This document shows positions 6,572 through 8,669 of a stretch of 8,669 nucleotides of DNA, in pieces. A program made the translations under genes and the position numbers. The notes under the pieces are model-generated. The model ran no database searches. It had not been told where the DNA came from and was given only the letters and a program-made list of their open reading frames with translations. The stretch's first letter is position 1, and each line of letters begins with the position of its first letter. Origin of the DNA: Thermoguttaceae bacterium (GTDB lineage: Bacteria; Planctomycetota; Planctomycetia; Pirellulales; Thermoguttaceae); assembly GCA_017454585.1 (NCBI GenBank), contig JAFTCU010000182.1, positions 1 through 8,669 of the forward strand, written 5' to 3'.

Positions 6572-8179
6572 TTAAATGGTCTCCTGCTCCATACGTCTTT
6601 CCTCGTCCAAAAGGGTCAAAGCGTCAATGACCTGCGTTTTATGCTGGTTTTTCAGCCACCATTTGCCATCATTTTCGCCAAGATTTCGCCAGAGATCGAA
6701 ATGACGCTTTCCAATGGATGCGAGAAATGCCGTCCGCAGACTCCATGGCTGGCTCAGCCCCGGCAAAATACTACTTCGTAGGCTTCCCGGTAGTTTCGCC
6801 AGTTCAACCATCAGGCCGGTTTCCAGCTCTTTCAGAGCCTCGATCGTGTATGGTTTGTCGGTCAGAACGATCTTCTCGCCAAGTTCTTCGTCCCGGAACC
6901 ACATCTCGCGGTGTCGCCGTTCCGCCGGTGAATCGACGAGCGTTTCCGTGATAGTTTCCCAGTCAACCGCCGGTTCGGAAGGGGCCCGTTTGTTGAGGTC
7001 TGTCTCGCGAAAACCGCTCTTCGCGCTGGCGAGGAGATTCTCGGCATAATCCAGAGCGCTGGAGAGCGGAAACGACGTTTTGCAGAAAAGCACGCCAGCC
7101 GAGATCGTCAATCGGTTCCCCGTTGCCGGCCAAAGGTCATCCTGACCAAGAACCGACTTTTTCGCGTTAGCGGCTTCCTTGGAATGGCTCTCAAACGCCG
7201 CGGCCATCTGTTTTACGAACTCCATCGCCCAGCCGGAATGACAGAGGATCGTCACGTCATCCCCTCCAAGGATCAGGGGGCGAAACGGCAGAATCAGGAA
7301 GCCAGTCTCCTTACACACGTAATTTTTCAGATCGGCCTCGTTCTTCTTCATCCAGTCCAAAACGGTCGCTTTCAGCGCGTCGGCAAACGCCCACCGGGTC
7401 ACGTTGGAAAGCGAACTGCTGAACGCCTGGAACCACGTTTCACGCCGCTGCCGCTGATCTGCACCTTTGAGCCTCTCGGCCATGAAAGATATCTGGCGCC
7501 CCATGTCGTTTCCATCCATGCAGACGACCGCCCAGCGGTTCCGGTTTCCCAAAGCCTTCGCGGCAGTTTTGGCCTCCGCCTGTTCCTGCGGCTCGTCGAA
7601 CTCATCCTTGGGAGTTACATTCCGGAAAAAATCAAAAAACACGTCGGAACCGCATTTTTCCGTCGCGATTTTCATGATTTTCTCATCAAATTTTAGCTCC
7701 CACAGCACGTCATCGATCGGCGTTTCGGGCCTGTTCTGGTTGGTCTTACGCCGGCCCTTTTCCAGACGAATCTTAATGAGTGGATGGATTTCGTTTTTCC
7801 CCCGTACCGGCCAAAGCCCCGAAAGGGCACACGGAAAAATTTTCCCCGGTTCCATCGGCGGAACGAAAGGGTACAGATCTGTCGCTTCCGGCATTTTTTC
7901 GGATGATTCATCTTCCCCCAATCGCAGATCCAACCCGTGCTCGTGGGCCTTTTTGATCAGTGCCTTTCGAAACTCCGCGAGCTTTGCGCCGTTCTCTGAG
8001 TAAAACAGCCCGCGGCCGCCGCCGGTGAATATCCGCGTCCAGCCGTACTGGTTCGCGAATTGGGGCGTTTCCTTGTGGTCGAACTCCTCAACGATGAGAC
8101 TTCCCCCGACGATGCTTTTCAGCTTGGGAACGGCAAAAATATATTTCTGAATGCCTCGAACGTCATAGACTAAATACAT
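6572..8179 (-). CDS. cas10: Cas10 large subunit, cyclase-competent, no HD domain, 535 aa
   Basis: Signature subunit of type III complexes. On target RNA binding the second Palm domain is expected to convert ATP to cyclic oligoadenylate. The protein opens straight into Palm1: YDVRGIQKYIF (5-15) and IVGGSLIVEEF (23-33). Palm2 is complete, with WAVVCMDGNDMGR (216-228), the catalytic GGDD in LILGGDDVTIL (302-312) and LTISAGVLF followed by AENLLASAK (357-365, 379-387). A helical D4-like region follows (about 420-535). At 535 aa it is short for Cas10, which often exceeds 700 aa with an N-terminal HD nuclease; the HD domain is absent. The usual Cys-x-x-Cys zinc site between the Palms appears eroded (CALSG, 117-121). 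The ATG is preceded by GGAG at suitable spacing and a good promoter lies upstream. This is the first gene of the operon. Identification is secure; subtype III-D is inferred from its neighbours. Confidence 0.96.
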   Translation of the reverse strand: MYLVYDVRGIQKYIFAVPKLKSIVGGSLIVEEFDHKETPQFANQYGWTRIFTGGGRGLFYSENGAKLAEFRKALIKKAHEHGLDLRLGEDESSEKMPEATDLYPFVPPMEPGKIFPCALSGLWPVRGKNEIHPLIKIRLEKGRRKTNQNRPETPIDDVLWELKFDEKIMKIATEKCGSDVFFDFFRNVTPKDEFDEPQEQAEAKTAAKALGNRNRWAVVCMDGNDMGRQISFMAERLKGADQRQRRETWFQAFSSSLSNVTRWAFADALKATVLDWMKKNEADLKNYVCKETGFLILPFRPLILGGDDVTILCHSGWAMEFVKQMAAAFESHSKEAANAKKSVLGQDDLWPATGNRLTISAGVLFCKTSFPLSSALDYAENLLASAKSGFRETDLNKRAPSEPAVDWETITETLVDSPAERRHREMWFRDEELGEKIVLTDKPYTIEALKELETGLMVELAKLPGSLRSSILPGLSQPWSLRTAFLASIGKRHFDLWRNLGENDGKWWLKNQHKTQVIDALTLLDEERRMEQETI

Positions 8180-8252
8180 AAAGTGTCTCCGAAAATGTGT
8201 GACTTAAACTTTGTTGAAAAGTCCCTCTGTTTAATATAACGAAGGTGTGTTA

Positions 8253-8281
8253 CTTTTTTCTCAAAAAATTTCAGAAAAAAG
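8253..8281. repeat. 9-bp perfect inverted repeat in the cas operon 5' leader
   Basis: CTTTTTTCT (8253-8261) and AGAAAAAAG (8273-8281) are exact reverse complements separated by 11 bases. The repeat lies about 15-43 bases downstream of the expected start of the cas transcript, a position typical of an operator or a 5' UTR stem. The surroundings are very AT-rich, so a chance match is possible. No T-tract follows on the minus strand, so it is not a standard terminator. Confidence 0.35.
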
Positions 8282-8302
8282 ACAAAAAATCTACAAAAAT
8301 CC

Positions 8303-8331
8303 AGTATAATAGATTCTGTGTAATTTTTCAA
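8303..8331 (-). promoter_or_regulatory. Putative cas operon promoter (sigma70 type)
   Basis: On the minus strand there is a -35 box TTGAAA (8326-8331), an ideal 17-base spacer, and a -10 box TATACT (8303-8308). The expected start is near 8296, giving a 5' untranslated leader of about 115 bases before the cas10 ATG at 8179. The leader ends with a GGAG ribosome site. No other promoter-like site of this quality was seen before any of the four genes, consistent with a single operon transcript. Confidence 0.65.
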
Positions 8332-8394
8332 GGACAGGCACAGAAAAAACACAATATTTTCAAAAAAATTCCCGATCAACTCAATATTTCAGGT

Positions 8395-8601
8395 TCATCC
8401 GACAAGTGCGTACCGACACCTTTTAATCCCCAGGATTTTTAGCTTGAAGTATTCTCCGTCGCGAAAACCATAAGCCTGACGTTTCATCGTCTTGATTTTG
8501 TTGTTCAGGCCTTCCAATGGACCGGTGGAGGAAGAAGAGAACCTGGAGGATGTTTTGGCTCGGGAGTGGCCCAAGTCTCGTCGTAAAAGAAATTTCAGAC
8601 C
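8395..8601 (-). pseudogene. C-terminal fragment of an ISL3-family transposase
   Basis: The minus-strand frame ending in TGA at 8395-8397 reads STGPLEGLNNKIK (8491-8529), then RQAYGFRDGEYFKLKI and finally YALVG before the stop. This is the characteristic end of ISL3-type DDE transposases, and the Glu in PLEG is the expected last catalytic acid. Homology is clear only for the last 44 residues. Upstream, the same frame gives sequence that does not fit the family and hits TAG at 8602-8604. The frame is otherwise open to the window edge. A substitution, internal deletion or frameshift has therefore probably inactivated the gene, though the rest lies outside the window. I found no terminal inverted repeat between its stop and the cas promoter. 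Confidence 0.72.
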
Positions 8602-8669
8602 CTATCGCCGCAGATGGAAGCGGTAGATTTTTTTGTGTTTTTTTTCAGAAAAGGCCAAACCATTGATCC

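Overview
The window is bacterial DNA of roughly balanced base composition. Nothing in it fixes the phylum. It carries the effector half of a type III CRISPR-Cas locus and one end of a CRISPR array. The four protein genes all lie on the minus strand and read right to left as one operon: a Cas10 polymerase/cyclase (6572-8179), a Csx10-family multi-domain RAMP protein (4461-6509), a protein made of two Cas7/Csm3-like domains (3017-4444), and a large TIGR03986-type RAMP protein (653-3013). Gaps between genes are 62, 16 and 3 bases. A good sigma70-type promoter (8303-8331) with a long 5' leader and a 9-bp inverted repeat (8253-8281) precedes cas10.

At the left end (11-449) are seven copies of a 36-base CRISPR repeat separated by six spacers of 31-32 bases. 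The array runs off the left edge. A second strong promoter (566-593, minus strand) sits between the last cas gene and the array and points into it. Operon, leader and array therefore all read in the same direction. At the right edge is the C-terminal end of an ISL3-type transposase, which appears broken.

The inferred joint role is an RNA-guided effector. Cas7-type domains spread over the RAMP proteins would form the crRNA backbone, and the Csx10 protein would supply the Cas5 part and possibly the small-subunit part. Target binding would switch on the GGDD active site of Cas10 to make cyclic oligoadenylate. The domain plan resembles the type III-D variant (III-Dv) known from Synechocystis, which uses Cas10, Csx19, a Cas7-Cas5-Cas11 fusion, Cas7-2x and Cas7-insertion. 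Here there is no csx19, no cas6, no cas1/cas2, no separate small subunit and no CARF effector. The array geometry (36-base repeat, uniform 31-base spacers) is also unusual for type III.
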